Shown here: in pieces, positions 47,849 to 60,573 of the stretch
Layout: every line of letters starts with the position of its first letter
How positions within the stretch are numbered: position 1 is the first letter of the stretch
Assembly (NCBI GenBank): GCA_019022495.1
Contig: JAFEKR010000012.1
Location: forward strand, 558,001-622,000
Reading direction: 5' to 3'
DNA length: 64,000 nucleotides
Source: Epichloe hybrida
Lineage: Eukaryota; Ascomycota; Sordariomycetes; Hypocreales; Clavicipitaceae
Made by a program: the position numbers and the translations under genes
The notes under the pieces: model-generated
Seen by the model: only the letters and a program-made list of their open reading frames with translations
Told to the model about the DNA's origin: nothing
Databases searched by the model: none

Positions 47849-49165
47849 CTAGTGCGAAGAGGTTGAATTCAATGAAGTTGATGATAATAGCTAATAACTA
47901 AGGGAGAAGAGAAGAGGGAGAAGGAGAGGAATCTAGCTAGAAGAGAAGGTGGGCGAAAAGGGGGAAAAGTGGGACTGCAGTGCGGTGCCACTTGCTGACG
48001 GAGCGGGGTAGCTCGCGATGCATCCAATCGCATCGTGTGCATCCCTTCGGTGGCTCCACTCTTTGGCCACGGCCGGACTATCTATTATCCGAAGGTCCGA
48101 AGGAAGCCACACTGGCAGTCTCTCTTTTCTTCGTGGCCAAAGGAGCCTAAAAACGCAATAAAAATCGGATCAAAGGAAAGTGTACACAAGTGGATCCCTT
48201 GATGGGAATCCACGGTCCTCATTGGCCGTCGCGGCTTCGGTTATTCCAATTGACCTGGTTGTTACAATCTGTACCTGCATGCCCATCATGTCAATCCTCC
48301 CCTCCGCCTGACCTCGCAGGTCTCTTGACCCAACCTTCCACACGAATCGTCAATTCGTTCAGATCAATCAAGCCGTCTTACTTCCCCTGACAATAAGACT
48401 TTCCCTAATGTTCCTTACCCTCAAAAGGAACAATCTCTGCATCCTCCGCAAGAACCCTTGCGACGATCTCGATCATATCAGGAGTTTGACCCTCAACAGC
48501 TTGCCCTCCTTCCTCATTCCTTCCCTTCGGATGAACAAATCACGAAGAAAAGAGAGACTGCCAGTGTGGCTTCCTTCGGAATAGCGTCCTTCAGAGGCGT
48601 AACAGATTGAATCATCTTTATCGGAAGCCTCTTCAAGGTACGGCTCTTGCTTGAGCAGTAGGCAGTGTGTTGGGCAAAAGTTAGTTTCTTTTTTTTTTTT
48701 TCCTTCAAAATCCTTTCCGTCAAGGTTTCCAATCTGCGTGGGAGCCCTCGCTGAACTTGTCATGTTAGTCTTGCCACGGGGGAGCTCTATCTGACAGTAG
48801 CTGCTGTTGTTGATTAATTTGATTTAAAAATTGTTGGTACAATCAAGCAGAATATCTCACCAGCGCGTGAATGCTTTAAGCAGTTCTCCGCCAGCTACGT
48901 AGACAAAACAAAAGATGCCCTGACTCAACAAGTGAAACAAGGCCCTCCTCGAGTGGGCTTCGAGTTCATAACCCATACGGAATCTGAAGTTGGGAACATT
49001 GAAACACATAAATTATGCTTTGACCATGTTGTTTTTTTATTCGAGGCAGCTTTGACCTCGCGTGATGTTTCCCCCTTCCCCCCATTCTCGAGCCAACCGT
49101 CCAAGTCGTATAACTTGATTGATTTTCTGTCGAGTCAATGACGGCGACGAGCATGATTTGTACTC
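47849..49165. other. Intergenic with retroelement flank and no gene
   Basis: 1.3 kb. The first 100 bp continues purine-rich (GAGAAG repeats) sequence beyond the palindrome. TATTCCGAAGG/CCTTCGGAAT blocks at about 48085-48103 and 48560-48590 are opposed in orientation and share CTTCGTGG/GTTTCTTC-like flanks with an AGACTGCCAGTGTGGCTTCCTTCGG segment; that is, 48099-48125 and 48556-48580 look like inverted copies. No coding frame recognised. Confidence 0.45.
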
Positions 49166-49169
49166 GCAA

Positions 49170-50770
49170 GATGCGGCACACCGGTACTGCGCTGCGGTCT
49201 CTCAAGTCCGGAGATCTCTCTAGATTGCGCCGAACGACGACACTTCTGTCTTGTCCAGCCCGTGTAGTACGTGTGGTGGAACCGGGACAATCAACACGCG
49301 CCTTCCTCGGACTTGTGTGCAACGTCGAAGCGGCGGCTTGAGGAATATCCTCTTACATCCGCAACTCGCTGGCTGGGTGTGCGAGGCCTTTGCCAACTAC
49401 CAACCCTCACAAGCCGCCCTGGACCTCGTCAGCCCGTCCTCTGCCGAGCTGCACGAGGTCTTTGACAGAGAGCACGCGGCTAGCACTGGACTCCACAACC
49501 TGAGAGTCGCCGAGTTGACGTATCAGGTCACGTTGGAAGTCGGCGGTGATACCTTGCTTGCTGCTGCGAGCAACGTCGGATTCGAGACGGAGTCATCGCA
49601 TGAGAAATACGTCTACTCGGCCCTCACGGGCGTCGACTGGGTCAAGGGCAAGAACGCATATAGCGGCCGTTTCAAGGCCTCTGAGGAGCATGCTCACGCC
49701 GCGGTTCCCAACCTCCAAGACGGGCTTTCCCGGAAAAGGGCAGGATCGGTCTTTCTGGCGCATTCCCTCGCGTATCTCGACGCCATCAACAAGGTCGAGA
49801 AGGCACGGAATTTTCTCCATCCCCCAGCACTCGCATATTGAAACCGGCCTCGATCCCTGCCTCCTCATGGCGGTCCGTGAATTCGACACCATCGGCACCG
49901 CCTACATGTGCAGTGACGGAGCAGTGACGGAGCAGCCTATCTGGACGACTCCGGGATGGACTCTCTGGTCGGATCCGCACTCCTCCAACGATGTCATGGA
50001 TCTTCACATTGTGACCGCGGAGACCCGGAACCTCCTCCGGCGAGCCTCCGGCTGCTCTATCCCAATGCCCGAAACATCGGCGAGACGATTGGAACCATGG
50101 CCACCGTCTTCTCCGGCATGCTCTGCGAGCTCTGCGAGCCCTTCCGCGGCCATAAGCGGGCCAGGCTCCCATGGTCGCGAGGACGGCCGCATCGCCGCCA
50201 CATCGCCCCCCTACAGTTTCTGTCGCGCGAGACATGGGCGCATCTTTGAAACCTTGGGAGGCGTATAGTGCAAAGTATAACAGGTTCCGGGAGTGGACCT
50301 GGGACATTCACCGCTGCGCAAGAGAGCAGGTCACGGGCGCCGGTCTGAACGAATTGTTCGTCGATGCCCTCCACCGCGGCATCGTCAGATCAAATCGTCT
50401 CTCCCGGACTCGGCGCCCAATCACTTCTTCGAAGTCTACTTTGACATGATTGAGGACGGCGAGAGCCAGATGAGTGCAGAGCAGCCTCTAGGTGTCTGCG
50501 ATGGGCTGGGCGACATCGTTAGGGAGATATACACAGCTTGTGGCACGCCCGGCTTCTGGACGAGGACAAGACAAGAAACTAGGTTGGGGACGCGAGTTGG
50601 ACGACAAATTGGATTCTTTGCTCAAGCGCGCAGGGGAACTTCTCGGCGACGCGGGCAGCATCACGGACGAGGTGTACAGAATTGCCATTGCTTACGGCCG
50701 CTTGAGCATGGCGTTGCCTTGTATCGCTTACCACACGGTTGATGCCCATCATCATGGCCTATGGGGTTGA
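49170..50770 (+). pseudogene. Decayed or error-ridden gene of unrecognised family
   Basis: Protein-like text runs through 1.6 kb on the plus strand but in changing phases. Segments: about 49360-49838 (QLAGWVCEAFANYQPSQAAL, LRVAELTYQVTLEVGGDTLL, FLAHSLAYLDAINKVEKARN); about 49840-50060 (MAVREFDTIGTAYMCSDGAV, WTTPGWTLWSDPHSSNDVMD, LHIVTAETRNLLRRASG); about 50050-50150 (LYPNARNIGETIGTMATVFS, GMLCELCEPF); about 50235-50395 (SLKPWEAYSAKYNRFREWTW, GLNELFVDALHRGIVRS); about 50395-50560 (DSAPNHFFEVYFDMIEDGES, GDIVREIYTACGTPGFW); about 50580-50765 (LGWGRELDDKLDSLLKRAGE, YRIAIAYGRLSMALPCIAYH). The phase changes are not explained by GT-AG introns. All-helical composition and size (about 500 aa if joined) are compatible with an enzyme fold, but I see no diagnostic motif and assign no function. 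It lies tail-to-tail with the PKS. Confidence 0.5.
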
Positions 50771-51315
50771 GTCCTGTTGAACTGTTATGCGATTGATTGC
50801 CCGGATGTGCAGCCTTGTATTTCGGGGGGGGGGGGGGGGGTCTGTTGGTATTACAGAGTACCTGCTAGTAGGCTTCGTGCGTGTTAAGATCAAAGAATAG
50901 TAATCGTATTATTCTGTTCTAGTCTGCAGAAGATAGGAATGAAAAGGGGATTGGGAGCAAGCAAAGAGAGGGCATTCTCAATAGAAAAAATATCAGAAGT
51001 CTGTGTATGGGCGGGCCACGTGACAAGAGGCCACCTCGCCCTATCGCGCGGGCCGACCTTTTGCCGGGCCACATTTGCGGCTGCATGAACGTCTGGGGGG
51101 GGTCATGAAGCCAACAAACATTAAATCATTCATTGGCTCTATTCATCTATGTAATCTAATGCGACGGGCATGATCTAAACTTTTACCACGTGAAGCAGCT
51201 CTTTGCCAACAGAGAGGAAATCGTGTCCAAGGTATGTATCCATCTTGAACCGAGTGAGTATATGAAAACAAAGCACGACGCTAAAAGAAGAACAGGAAAA
51301 AGAAGAACAGTGTCA
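50771..51315. other. Intergenic 3' of the PKS gene
   Basis: 545 bp with a G18 tract at about 50824 and CACGTG boxes at about 51017 and 51187. No gene. Confidence 0.45.
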
Positions 51316-54300
51316 TCAACATGATTGCTTCAAGACAGCCTGTCGAATGTGCCGGCGCATAACCTCCATGTGTTCCCCCTCGTTCATCATGGAGAAATGG
51401 TTGACGTCGTCCAAGACGTGCACAGACACGTTGCTCCCACCAACCAGGGCTCTCCAGCCACCGGCCGAGAAGTCGGTTCTGTTGTGCAGCAGCCAGAGCA
51501 TCTCGCGCGGGTCATCGGGACTGGTTTCGATCCAGGGACCATTCCCGTTCCTCCCGTCCTTGCACACGCCGTCCCGTGCGTAGATGACGGTGGTGGGAGG
51601 CGCGTTGGGAAGCGGCTCCGGATCGTACCCGTCCAGCATGTGGACGGTGGCGTCAAAGTGATGGCGCAGCCACTTCGGCACAACCTTGCTGCCGCCGCTG
51701 CCGCACATGTCCCCGAAGAGGCCTACGCTTTCGAAAAAGTCGAACATGCGCGCGGGCGGGTTCTCGATGCCGACGGGGTTCGGCGCGTCCACCAGCAACA
51801 GGCTCTGGATGGCCTCGCCCGACGCCATCAGCTGCCGCGCCGCCTCAAAGGCGAATATGCCGCCGGCCGACCATCCGCCCAGGTGGTATGGCCCGCGCGG
51901 CTGGCGTCGTCGGATCTCCATGACCATCTTGGCGACCATCTGGTGCGTCTTCACCCCCGACCGGATCATCTCCTGTGGTGTGGTCCGCCACGGGCAGTTG
52001 ATGCCGTACACGGTCATGCTGGGATCCAGCCTGGCGAGCGTCGCGTACGAGGCCGCCGAGCCGGAGCCGTCGGGCAAAAGGAACAGGACCCTGCTCTGAA
52101 GATGGCCATGGCCATGGCTCTCGAGGTCGGGCGTCTTGGTCTTGGCACGCGCGAGGGCGATGGAGGTTGCGTGAGGCGCCGCGGAAACGATGCTGTCGAG
52201 CTCCGGCTTCTCGGAGGAGGAGCTTCCGGGAACCTCTAGGCCTAGGAAGTTTCCCAGCGCAATCTCGAGGTCTTCCAACGTCTCGCTCTCCAGCAAGAGA
52301 CCGTTCGGTACCACTGTGTCGAAGCGATCGCCCAGTGAATCGAGGAGAGTGAGGCCCAGGAGGGAATCGATCCCGACATCAGCCAAACATGTGGTGGGCG
52401 TCAAGTCCTCGGCAGCCGCGCCCGTCTCTTTGATAATGGTTTGACGAACCATGTCCCTCAAGTCAATGCTATCGCTCATGCTCGATACCGACGTGGCCGA
52501 GCTGGCGTCTTCTTCGTCGCCGTGGCTGCTGCTTGTTGAAGAGTCGGGTGTGTCGGCAGACGACGAGGTTGCTGAGGGGTCGGGCGTGTCACCAGAAAGC
52601 GGTGAGCTCCCACGAGGTTCGAGTAGGGACTGCAAGTCCCCCACGGTGGAGTATGTCACGAAGATTGTCGAGGGCAGATTGATTCCGACTTCTTCGTCGA
52701 CTCGCGACGCGACGGTCAGGGACAGCAACGAGTCGAGCCCGAGATCGGCGAACTGGCTGTCTGGCCCCAGCTCTTCCAAGCCGACTCCCACTTCCTCGGC
52801 AATGATTGCCAAGACGTGGTCGAATTCCCGTGAGACTTTGGCAGCGCTCTGGGCAGGTGCAGGAGGAGGAGGAGGAGGACTGGGTCGAACACTGGGACTC
52901 TTGGTTGCCCTGGTGGGAGGAGTCGTCACCGAGCGGCCCGGGACTTTCTTGACGTTTATGGTGGCATTTGCCGTCTCGCTGGGCAAAAGGTTGTCGAGAA
53001 GTTTGCGAGGGACTTTACCAAACTGTGATGCGGATCAGTACACCGAATCCGACGCTTGTACGCCACGGCCCACGGGTACGACGATCAAGGCCAAGATGAC
53101 AGGGGAGAGGGGAGAGGGGAGAGGGGAGAGGGGAGAGGGGACTTGGGGTTACCTACGGTGATGCTTTCGAAGACGGCAACGATACGCTCTCCGTCCAGCA
53201 CGTACGTGCTACCGGTGTATAGCTTGCCATCGACAGACTGCATTCGGTTGTACGTTGTGTAGACTTTTCCTTTCTGCGGAGTCTCGCCGAAGCGGAGGCG
53301 AGCCCAGCCATGATTGATGAAGACCTCCTTGTCAGACTGCAGATTCTCATTTCCGTTCATGATGAAGCCCGCAATGTGCGCCAGGCAATCTATCCAGTGC
53401 GGGTTCATCTTGAAGCCTTGGTCGTCGACGCCGAACGTGACCTTTGCCGTGGCCTCGAGGTTCTCGCTATCGAGGATGACCTCCTGCATTCCCTGATATG
53501 CCGGACTATAGTCCACGATGGAGTTGAAAAGCTTGTAGACCATGGACCGCTTGAGCCTGTGGTTGCCCCCGTCCATGGCTCCCTGCCTGAGAGAAGCGAG
53601 TCGTCCCTGAATCAGATAGGACATGGGAGCCCATTCACGAAGCCACGAAGTCTTGTCTTCGAATACGCGAACATTGACGCTGGCGTGTCTCTTTGTGAGA
53701 TTGCCGCTGTCGTCGTCGACACTGTAGATGGACAAGGCGATGAGCCGTGTTTGCCAGTCCGCGACGGCCGACACTCGGAACAGCTGAGACGTTTTGGACG
53801 GGTTGGCAATAAGAGGGTTGTCGACCTTGACATCACACACGTCGAATCCGGAGAATTTCGCCAATCCGCTGCCTTGTACCATGGTTTCGGCCATGGTCAA
53901 CGCAATGTCCCCGTACAAGCTCTGTGTCGGGTGAGAAACTCTCAAGTCAGCAAATGCGCGCCTCCAACAAGGGGTTTATATATACATATACATATATGTA
54001 TATTATGTTTTTGTTACATACCGATGGGCATAGTGATGCGCCGTTTACCACATGACCGCGCAAGACGTGGGCCAGCCTGCTGTCGTGAACATCAGACTCG
54101 ACCAGCAAGGTGGATTTCGCATCACTGTGGCTCTCTTCGATGACACGTTGGACGGACGGCGAGATGTATCGATACTCGGGTTTCGTTTGCGCGGGCGGCG
54201 GCAAGCCGGCGGCTGGCGCGGATCCCTCGCCCTTTGTCAAGAGGAAATCGTTCTTGTACAAGATCCAATGGTTCTTGAGGTCCCAGCCGTAGCGGGGGAG

Positions 54301-57300
54301 CTGAACAACTTGGTGCGACTGGCTGAAATCCCGGTGGTAGTTGTTCCAGTCGATGTCCTGGCCTCGGACATACATGGACTCGAGGGAGGAGGTGATGCAC
54401 GTCCAGGGCGACGCCGACTTTCGGAGCGAGGAGAGTGTGTTTGACTGCGAACCCAGAGTTGCCTTGATCATTCCCGAGCAGATTGGGTGTGCGCCGATCT
54501 CCAGCCAGATGGTGTCCTCACCGACGACACGCGCCCTTCTCGCCTCCTCCAAGGCGCCTTGGAAGTTGACCACGCCGCGGCATGCCTTGGTCAGATACTC
54601 CCCGTCGAGGACGGACTCATCTCGCGTGATGACGCGGCCTAGTAGGGGGGAGAGAACAGGGACCTGGGGCGCACGATACTGGACCGTCTGCGCAGCGGCT
54701 TGAAAGTCCTGGAGGAGAGGATCGACCTGGCTCGTGTGGAAGGAATACGGGATGTCAAGCAGTACGGATTCGTACCCTTGCGCCCTGATCCTGGCGGAGA
54801 GCTTCTCGATGTTCTCCGTCTGGCCACCGACGACAACCCCCATCGGCTGGTTCACACAAGTGAGCTCGCACGAGGATGAGGAGGAGGAGGAGGACTCCAG
54901 CAGCGGTCGGACGACGTCGAGAGGTGCCTTGACGGCCAGCATGGCATGGGTACCCCGGCTACAACATCTCGCGAGCAATCCTGCTCTCGTTCCAACCAAG
55001 AAGATGGCGTCGCTGGCGCTGATGACCCCGGCAGCGAAGAGAGCTGCATACTCGCCCAGGCTGTGGCCCACGACCATGCCGGGGCTGATGTTCCACGAGT
55101 TCCAGAGCCGAGAGAGTGCCATCTGGAGGCAGACCAACGCGAGGTGGCTGGCGCAGGTGTCCACGTCGCCCAGATTCGGCGCGGAGCCATCGATGATGGA
55201 GAGAAAGGGCGAGAAGCCCTGCTGCTGCGCCATGCCGTCGAAGCGCACGAGGTCGTCGCGGAACCCGGGGACCGTGTCGAAGAGCTCGCGGCCTAGGTTC
55301 GTGTACAGACTGCCTTGGCCGGTGAAGACGAAGGCGACTTCTGGCACTTTCAACTTAGGCTGGCTGGGAAGCCCGCTTGGCTTGGTATTCCCAGACCACC
55401 CCGCGAGTTGCGACCTGAGCTTGTCCAGGATGGATGCGGTAGAGTCGCCCGTGCATCCAACTCTGTGCCCGTGATGGATTCGCCGAGCCGTTGTCGTGTA
55501 GGACAGGGCCGGGAGAGAAGTCGACGGGTTTTCCTCGAGGAACGAGATCAGATTCTCCACGTTGGTCCTCAGCGACTTTGCCGACTTTGCCGTCACGGCA
55601 ACGATGTGGCTGCCGCGGGCATCTTGCAACCTTTCGGCCCGTGTATCCCCCCCGTCCATGTCATCAACAACCGGCGCATCTTCCAGGAGGAGAGCGGTGT
55701 TGCCGCCGGCCGCGCTAAAGTTGTTTATGAAGGCTCTTCTTGTTCCGCCGCGGGAGCTCGACCGCAGCCAGGGGGTCGGCCGAGAGGCGATGCGCACGTT
55801 GCGGTCCTCGAGATCCGTCGGGTAGTTCCTGTTGATCTTGGTCTTGATCCCGCAGTGCGGCGGGATCTCGTTCTCCCTCATCATGAGCAACACCTTGATC
55901 AGGGCCGACACGCCCGACGCGGCCTCGGAATGGCCGATGCAGGCCTTGATCGAGCCCAGATACAAGGGTTGCTCGGGACCCCGCCTCTGGTCCGGGAGGA
56001 AGACGGAGAGAACCGACCTCATCTCCGTGGCGTCGCCCGCCTGCGTGCCGGTGCCATGCATCTCCACGTAGCTGATGTCGTTGGGGTCGATGTTCCTGTG
56101 CCGCAGGACCTGGTTGAAGACTGAGGCCTGGTCGCCTTCATGGGGTCGCGTGATGGAGTCTGTCTGCCCGCAGTGGTTGGTGTTGGCCCCGGCGATGACG
56201 CCGAAGATGGGGTCCTTGTCTGCGAGGGCGTCTTCTAGGCGTTTGAGGATGACGGCTCCCGCGGCATCGGTCCGGCAGTAGCCAGAAGCTTCGTCATCAA
56301 ACGTATTGCAGTTGCCTGCGCCAGCCACCAACGTCCCCCCCCCCCTCAAGTCAGCATCAAGATTCAGAGCCCCAGGTAGGTGGTCATGGTCATTATTGAC
56401 TCATTGGTGGTGGTGGTGAGAAGCAAGCTTCCTCGGAAATGGTGGTCTTGGTATAACTTACCCGAACGAGATAGGAAGTGGCCTCGATCCAGGCCAGTAA
56501 AGATGTCTGGGTTTGTGAGGACATTTGTTCCTCCTGCCACCGCCGTGTCGCACTCTCCTCGCCACAGATATCCACAGGCGGATTGGATCGCGGCGAAGCT
56601 GGAAGAGCATGCCGTGTCAATGCAGAGACTGGGCCCGGAGAACCGGAAGAAGTAGCTGTCCAAGAGATTTTTCTGTCAGGGAAACCGTTGCGCTTGTGAT
56701 GTTCTTGTATACTTGTACTCTGCGGAAGAAGGAGAGAAAAGGGGCTGAGCCTTGCCTACCTGATACGACCGGGCATGAAAGCCCTGACAGTTCCGGGGAT
56801 GAAGTACGTGTCCACATTCTGGCTGCTGTTGGCCTCTCTCCAGTCATCACTCGTGACACCAAAGAAGACGCCGATCCGATCCTGCTGTGTCGAAGGGGTC
56901 CGGTTAGGAACCATTCCAGCCATCTCCATGGCCTCGTACGTCGCCGTGATGGCCAGCCTGTGTGCCGGGTCGGTGTTGTCGGCCTCGCGAGGTGACATGT
57001 TGAAGAAGCGAGTGTCAAACAACCCAGGTTCGTTGATGAAGCACCCGTGCTTGACCCTGCTCGTGTTCTTGGTCTTCCCGGTAGGGTCATTGTATGTCTC
57101 CCAGTTGAACCGATCCTCTGGTATGGTGCGGTGCACGTCTCTCGCGGAGCGGAGCAGGTTCCATAGCTCGTCATTCGATGCTGCCTCGGGGAAACGCCCC
57201 GAGTACCCTATGATGGCAATCTTGGATTGACCAAAATCCCCTGTTGCCGTAGTAGATTGCGGGCTCGCCAAAGGTGGCGAGATGCTGTTCTGGATGGAAA

Positions 57301-58449
57301 CCTCCAATGTTGTCTCGTGGGCCAGGTGCGATGACAGCATCGGCGCGGCGTTGCAAAAGAAGGGGTAGAGCCTGACGCTGTCCAAGAACTGGCCGCTCAG
57401 GATGTCGGCGCAGGACTCGAGGATGTTTTCCCACCGGACAACTTGCTTCAGGACGTCCGTGCTCGCTATTCTTAGCAAATCCCCAAAGGTGTTGGCCGAC
57501 GACAAGACTTCTCCGGTAGAGCTCGACAGGATGGGGATGTAGGGTTGATTTGACTGGAACTCGGCCGCCGGGAACTGGTCCAGCGCGAACTCAATGTCAT
57601 TCTCGTCAAAGATGTGCGCGGCATGATAAGGCGACTTGATGGGCAACTGGACGGCTTCCAGTTTGTGTTGCGCGAGGAACTCCTGCAGAGTACTCGGAGG
57701 ACCGCTGAGTGTGGCACTGGTTGGAGATGTAGCGCTGATGTATGGCTTGGAAAGCTTGCTGCGGAACGACTGCCCTCCTCTTTCGTCCATGAAGCTCTCG
57801 ATCAGAGCTTCCACTGGCTTTGACCGCGATATCACGACGGACCAGGGTTTGTCTGTTCCTGGCGCAGCTATCGAATTCCCTCGCAGCAGAGAGCAAAGCG
57901 CGGCCCTGAATGCAATTCGAACAGCCTCTACTCCGGTACGGACGACCTGGGACACGGACTTGGATACGGAAATGGCGGAAGCAGCAAATGAGCCCGTGCA
58001 GATGCCCAACAGGTAAGTGCCATCAGGTGACGGAAACGATCTCCCATCGGCGAATCTGAAGAGGTAGTAAGAGGTGCGTTGGTTAGCCAGCAGGTCGGTC
58101 CATCGTGGTTCCATGACTGAAAGCTTCCGGGTACAACTTACTGTATGAACTTGGCCAACTGGCATACAGTCATGAGACAGAACTGCAGAACCGGTGCGCC
58201 TTCTCCCTCACGAAACTTGGCCACGAGGTCGATGAGAGTGGTGAAGCGTGGGAACATGCGTTGAATGGCTGATGGTAACCGTCCCAGTTCCTGTCGCAGG
58301 CTGGAGGCTACGCGTCCAAAGAAGGACTGAAGTGCCGCGTTGTCCCTGACATGCAAAAGACTGCCCAGTTCATGGTCGAAGCTGGCTGTGAGGTCTCCAA
58401 ACAACAGCAGCTCGACCGTTCGCTCAGACCTGCTGAGTCTATCGGACAT
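51316..58449 (-). CDS. Non-reducing iterative polyketide synthase SAT-KS-AT-PT-ACP-ACP-TE
   Basis: Builds an aromatic polyketide from acyl- and malonyl-CoA. Six exons: 58449-58142, 58055-56760, 56655-56462, 56315-54022, 53921-53157 and 53022-51316; 6564 nt in phase, about 2187 aa. Domains: SAT (1-350; [25 protein letters not shown]); KS from about 378 ([20 protein letters not shown]), active Cys about 549 in [17 protein letters not shown], His in [12 protein letters not shown] and [13 protein letters not shown] from about 930 ([18 protein letters not shown]), Ser about 1016 in [14 protein letters not shown]; product template with His in [16 protein letters not shown] and Asp in [15 protein letters not shown]; two ACPs, each with the phosphopantetheine Ser ([11 protein letters not shown] and [11 protein letters not shown]); TE/Claisen cyclase with [13 protein letters not shown] and His in [11 protein letters not shown]. 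Tandem ACPs plus TE place it with the DHN-melanin/naphthopyrone/anthraquinone-type synthases. Product unknown. All catalytic residues appear intact. Confidence 0.93.
53095..53151. repeat. Tandem GAGAGGG repeat within a PKS intron
   Basis: Six or so copies of a 7-nt purine unit lie within the intron at 53023-53156, just inside its donor end. On the coding strand this is a long C/T tract. Confidence 0.9.
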
Positions 58450-60573
58450 CGTTATTGTGCACTGGGGGGATGGGATGTCGAGAATCAAGAATGATAAACT
58501 AAGACGGGTGAGTAGAAATTATCGAGCCCCTGACTAGCTCGCGAGGTTGGGATAGGAGAGGTGTAGAACTATAATATAGAGTCAGGTATATGATGAGTTT
58601 GCTTTGTTTCGTTGGTCTGATCAAGACGGAAGACTTCTTTATACTTTGTTCATGTAATCCCCGTTCATCACATAGACTCTAGTTGCTGATACACGATTTC
58701 CAGACTCAGTTTCATCTTCTTCAATCTGTCGTAGTTGTTCGTTTCAGCTACCTACGAGCTGGATTGGGTCACGGGCGTTTTTTTATTCCTAGAAAGGATG
58801 GGTTGGAACAAGCAATCAGGGTTCCTGTGATACTAACAGGATGTGGATATAGAATTCCAGAACTCGAATGGAACTTTTTTTTGGGGCATCATTATCAACG
58901 ACCCTTTTTTCTTCCAAAAAAAAAGGTGTGTGTTAAAACCAAGGTAAAACCGACTCGCCTCCTGCGTGCGACGAGGAGCCCCCCCCCCCTAAGTGTTGGC
59001 TCCCGTCTACGTAAACAGACGTCTGTGCAAAATGTCACGGAAAGCAAGCAGCCGCCGTCGCGGTTGTAACTTTTCCAGTAATGTGATGGACGTCCGTGTG
59101 TGTGATGAAGGTCCTATTTGGGAAACCCCCAAACTACCAACGACTTCTGTGACAAGTGTTAGTCAGGGCCATTAAGTACATTCACCATGGATCTAGTGAG
59201 CAACTTTCAATCTTTCATTTTACACGCACTTGTACTGTGTACTACTCCAAACAAACTGCCGATGGAACAAAATTTCGTCTAGGTTCCCCCTCAAGATCAG
59301 TGGCATTGAAAAGATTCCGTCACACTTTCAGGAACGTATGCACTTTTTGTCCCCAATCAATGTGCGAAAAAAAAGCCCTGCCTGCAGCTTGTGTGGTTGC
59401 AGTTTTGCTCTCGCAATGAGTGCTCTCTCACTGCTGTGCATGTTTCCGACATGTTTCCCCCATTCCCAGGACCCTTTTGGTTTCAGGATGCTTCACGAAG
59501 AAAAGGGGGCTTGTGCGCAAGCGCAAGCCCAAGGGCGACAACTTACAAGACGAGACAAAATGGACCAGAGACCCCCAAGTTGATCCTCTCGCTGGCATTC
59601 GCGGCACTAGCGTGGCACCATTCGACTCAATTTCGTCTCTTGTCTTGTCTTGTCTTGTCTTGTTGTGTTTTTTGTTGTTGTTATTCTTCTCATTTGCCTC
59701 TCTTTTTTTTTTCATTACGTCAACTTACTTGTATGACGTTCCTGCCGCGTCCATGACTCGAGCGAAACGTCAGACAAAGGATGCGGAGGCGGCGGCTTCC
59801 TGCGATCCGAACATGGCCAAACAAGGCCAGTTCGGAGACGGCGATAACAGCCAGACATGAATTGGACATTACTGCTTGCCATCATCGCTTGATTTTGGTC
59901 ATGTTTCGTCTGTTAGATAGTCGGCACAATGTTGCGTGCGAAGTCTTTCGTCACCGCCGTGAGACATGTCCCCATTACCTGACTCTCTCATTGCTGATGA
60001 CGGGCCATACAGTCTGATACTACATTACCATGACGGGATCCTGATTACTTTCCAGAGTTTAATTCCAATATACGACGTAGCGACCCGGCGACCCGTTGCC
60101 TTGGTCTTCAAACTGCTACCAAAGTCTGTTCGGATGTCTTTCGTAGGCCAACCCGGTTCGGAGCTTATGCTTCTCCTGGCTTCTCCTTGCCTATTCTGCA
60201 GTCACCACCACCACCACCACCGTCGTCAGACTTCAGCACAACAAATACTCTCCTTAATGATGCGTCTCTTCCAACCGTCAACACCTGCCTTTGCAGCACC
60301 GCTTTAGCGCCGCGCGCCGAGGCGGCTACTTCTTTCCGTCCCAGTATCGTGCGGCCACATGCGATATCACAGGCACGGGTGACTGTGACCGTGATCGAAA
60401 CCTCGACAACGACGACGACGCTCACAACGACACCGACAACCACTTCAGCCGTCATCGGTGGCACGTCAACCACTGCTGCGGCGCCCACCTCTGCCCAGGG
60501 AAAGGACTCCATACCACAAATACCACAAAATCTGAACAATGAAGGGCTCATAGTCACACAGCCCGAGACGAGG
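58450..60573. other. Divergent region between the PKS and the seven-helix protein
   Basis: 2.1 kb holding the PKS promoter and the upstream region of the DUF3112-like gene. It has many homopolymers (T7-T9, A9, C9) and TTGTC repeats at about 59638-59664. In-frame, ATG-less Ser/Thr-rich text from 60187 (e.g. VIETSTTTTTLTTTPTTTSA) leads into the next gene and may be an unrecognised upstream exon. No other gene is supported; an open frame at 58683-59069 lacks any recognisable domain. Confidence 0.5.

Noticed and set aside
47710..47901. Short plus-strand open frame across the palindrome centre
   Set aside because: It starts inside the spacer and reads only the right arm of the inverted repeat. 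It is not an independent gene.
55315..56124. Plus-strand open frame of about 269 codons within the PKS
   Set aside because: Antisense to the KS/AT region of the PKS, without a recognisable domain.
58683..59069. Plus-strand open frame of about 128 codons upstream of the PKS
   Set aside because: No ATG-linked domain, interrupted by homopolymers, no family-like text.
60259..60306. ATG-initiated micro-frame upstream of the seven-helix protein
   Set aside because: Only 15 codons; it could be a uORF or first-exon part, but nothing in the sequence decides this.
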